Below are positions 5,253 to 5,815 of a stretch of 5,815 bases of DNA, in pieces. The notes beneath the pieces were generated by a model that had not been told where the DNA came from, did no database searches, and saw only the letters and a program-made list of their open reading frames with translations. Every line of letters starts with the position of its first letter. The stretch's first letter is position 1. The DNA comes from an uncultured Bacilli bacterium (GTDB lineage Bacteria > Bacillota_I > Bacilli_A > RF39 > UBA660): NCBI GenBank assembly GCA_944332375.1, contig CALVJU010000035.1:1-5815 (forward strand). The letters are read 5' to 3'. Made by a program: the position numbers and the translations under genes.

Positions 5253-5807
5253 TTATAAGTATTTTTTCAAATCATATATTTCTTTATAACGTTCTTTTGT
5301 CATAATTAATGTGTATGTTGTAATTGATACTCCATTTTTTTCCCAAGCATCCGGTTCCACTTTATAAGGCAAAAATCCTAATTTTTCTCCAATTTTTTTT
5401 GATTTTAGATTACCTTCATCATAACCACACAGGATATTTTCATACCCCTGATGAAATAAAAAATCAATAATTTCTATTAGTGCTTCTAACATATATCCTT
5501 TTCTCCAAAATCTGGGATGTGTATTAAAAGAAAGTTCAATACCTTTTATATCTTTCTGCTCTCTATCCGCAACAACATTTCCAATTGGCTCACCAGATGA
5601 TTTAAGATAAAGAATCCAGTCATATGATTCAGGATATACTCGTTCATATCCTTCTATTTTTTTTGGATCTTGTTTTATTAACTCAAATTCTCCATTAATA
5701 TTCCTTAGTTTTGTAAAATCATATTCATATACTTTCTGATAGTCTTCTAGTGTTCCTCTTTTTAATATTAGTCTTTCTGTCTCAATAATAGGTGTTTCAT
5801 ATTCCAT
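5253..5807 (-). CDS. GNAT acetyltransferase, RimJ/RimL type
   Basis: 184 residues, the normal length for this family. It opens with TPIIETERLILKRGTLEDYQ, the typical first strand of RimJ/RimL-like (Acetyltransf_3) enzymes. Later strands are WILYLKSSGEPIGNVV and GIELSFNTHPRFW. The acetyl-CoA loop W101-RKGYM is a variant of the usual WGKGYA, with R for the first G and M for the small last residue, followed by LEAL. The C-terminal motif EGNLKSKKIGEKLGF (N133 to F145) is canonical for binding CoA and closing the fold. These enzymes transfer acetyl from acetyl-CoA to an amine, on proteins or small molecules including some drugs; the substrate cannot be read from sequence. The ATG at 5807 is chosen because the family start matches; only eight bases lie upstream, so its SD and promoter are outside the window. 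A terminator hairpin follows, so it is probably not co-transcribed with the regulator. Confidence 0.88.
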   Translation of the reverse strand: MEYETPIIETERLILKRGTLEDYQKVYEYDFTKLRNINGEFELIKQDPKKIEGYERVYPESYDWILYLKSSGEPIGNVVADREQKDIKGIELSFNTHPRFWRKGYMLEALIEIIDFLFHQGYENILCGYDEGNLKSKKIGEKLGFLPYKVEPDAWEKNGVSITTYTLIMTKERYKEIYDLKKYL

Positions 5808-5815
5808 AATTTTTA

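Overview
This is an AT-rich window (roughly one third G+C by eye) in which every supported gene lies on the minus strand. Several signs point to a low-GC Gram-positive bacterium (Bacillota): strong AGGAGG-type ribosome binding sites, TTGACA/TATAAT promoters, T-tailed hairpins, TAA/TAG stops, and secreted or membrane-anchored proteins without outer-membrane features. All tryptophans in the called genes are TGG and no in-frame TGA is needed, so the standard bacterial code applies rather than the Mycoplasma code. An Erysipelotrichia-like or RF39-like gut lineage is my guess from protein flavour only.

Layout in transcription order (right to left). (1) 5807-5253: a RimJ/RimL-type GNAT acetyltransferase, followed by a T-tailed hairpin. 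(2) 5020-4340: an NrtR-type regulator (Nudix domain plus winged helix) with a perfect TTGACA-17-TATAAT promoter. The spacer of that promoter is filled by a 15-bp palindrome of form GTGTA-N5-TACAC. The gene is followed immediately by a hairpin terminator, and a second GTGTA-N5-TACAC palindrome lies just beyond it. (3) 4083-3262: a soluble protein of unknown function with coiled-coil ends. (4) 3099-1839: a two-gene operon from a good promoter, encoding a membrane-anchored tandem thioredoxin-fold protein and a small PH-like domain protein, closed by an AT-only-looking terminator hairpin. (5) 1758 to the left edge: a second operon, with a five-TM protein carrying an extracellular DUF4352-like domain, then the start of an exported protein cut by the window edge.

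Genes working together: the clearest regulatory unit is the NrtR-type gene, which very probably represses itself through the spacer palindrome. The second palindrome suggests another target nearby, but no NAD-metabolism gene is visible. The left half looks like a cell-envelope neighbourhood: an extracytoplasmic thiol-redox protein sits beside a membrane protein with a closely spaced extracellular cysteine pair and an exported cysteine-containing protein. A functional link between them is inference only. No tRNA, rRNA, CRISPR, insertion sequence or phage feature was seen. No gene-free stretch exceeds about 260 bases.
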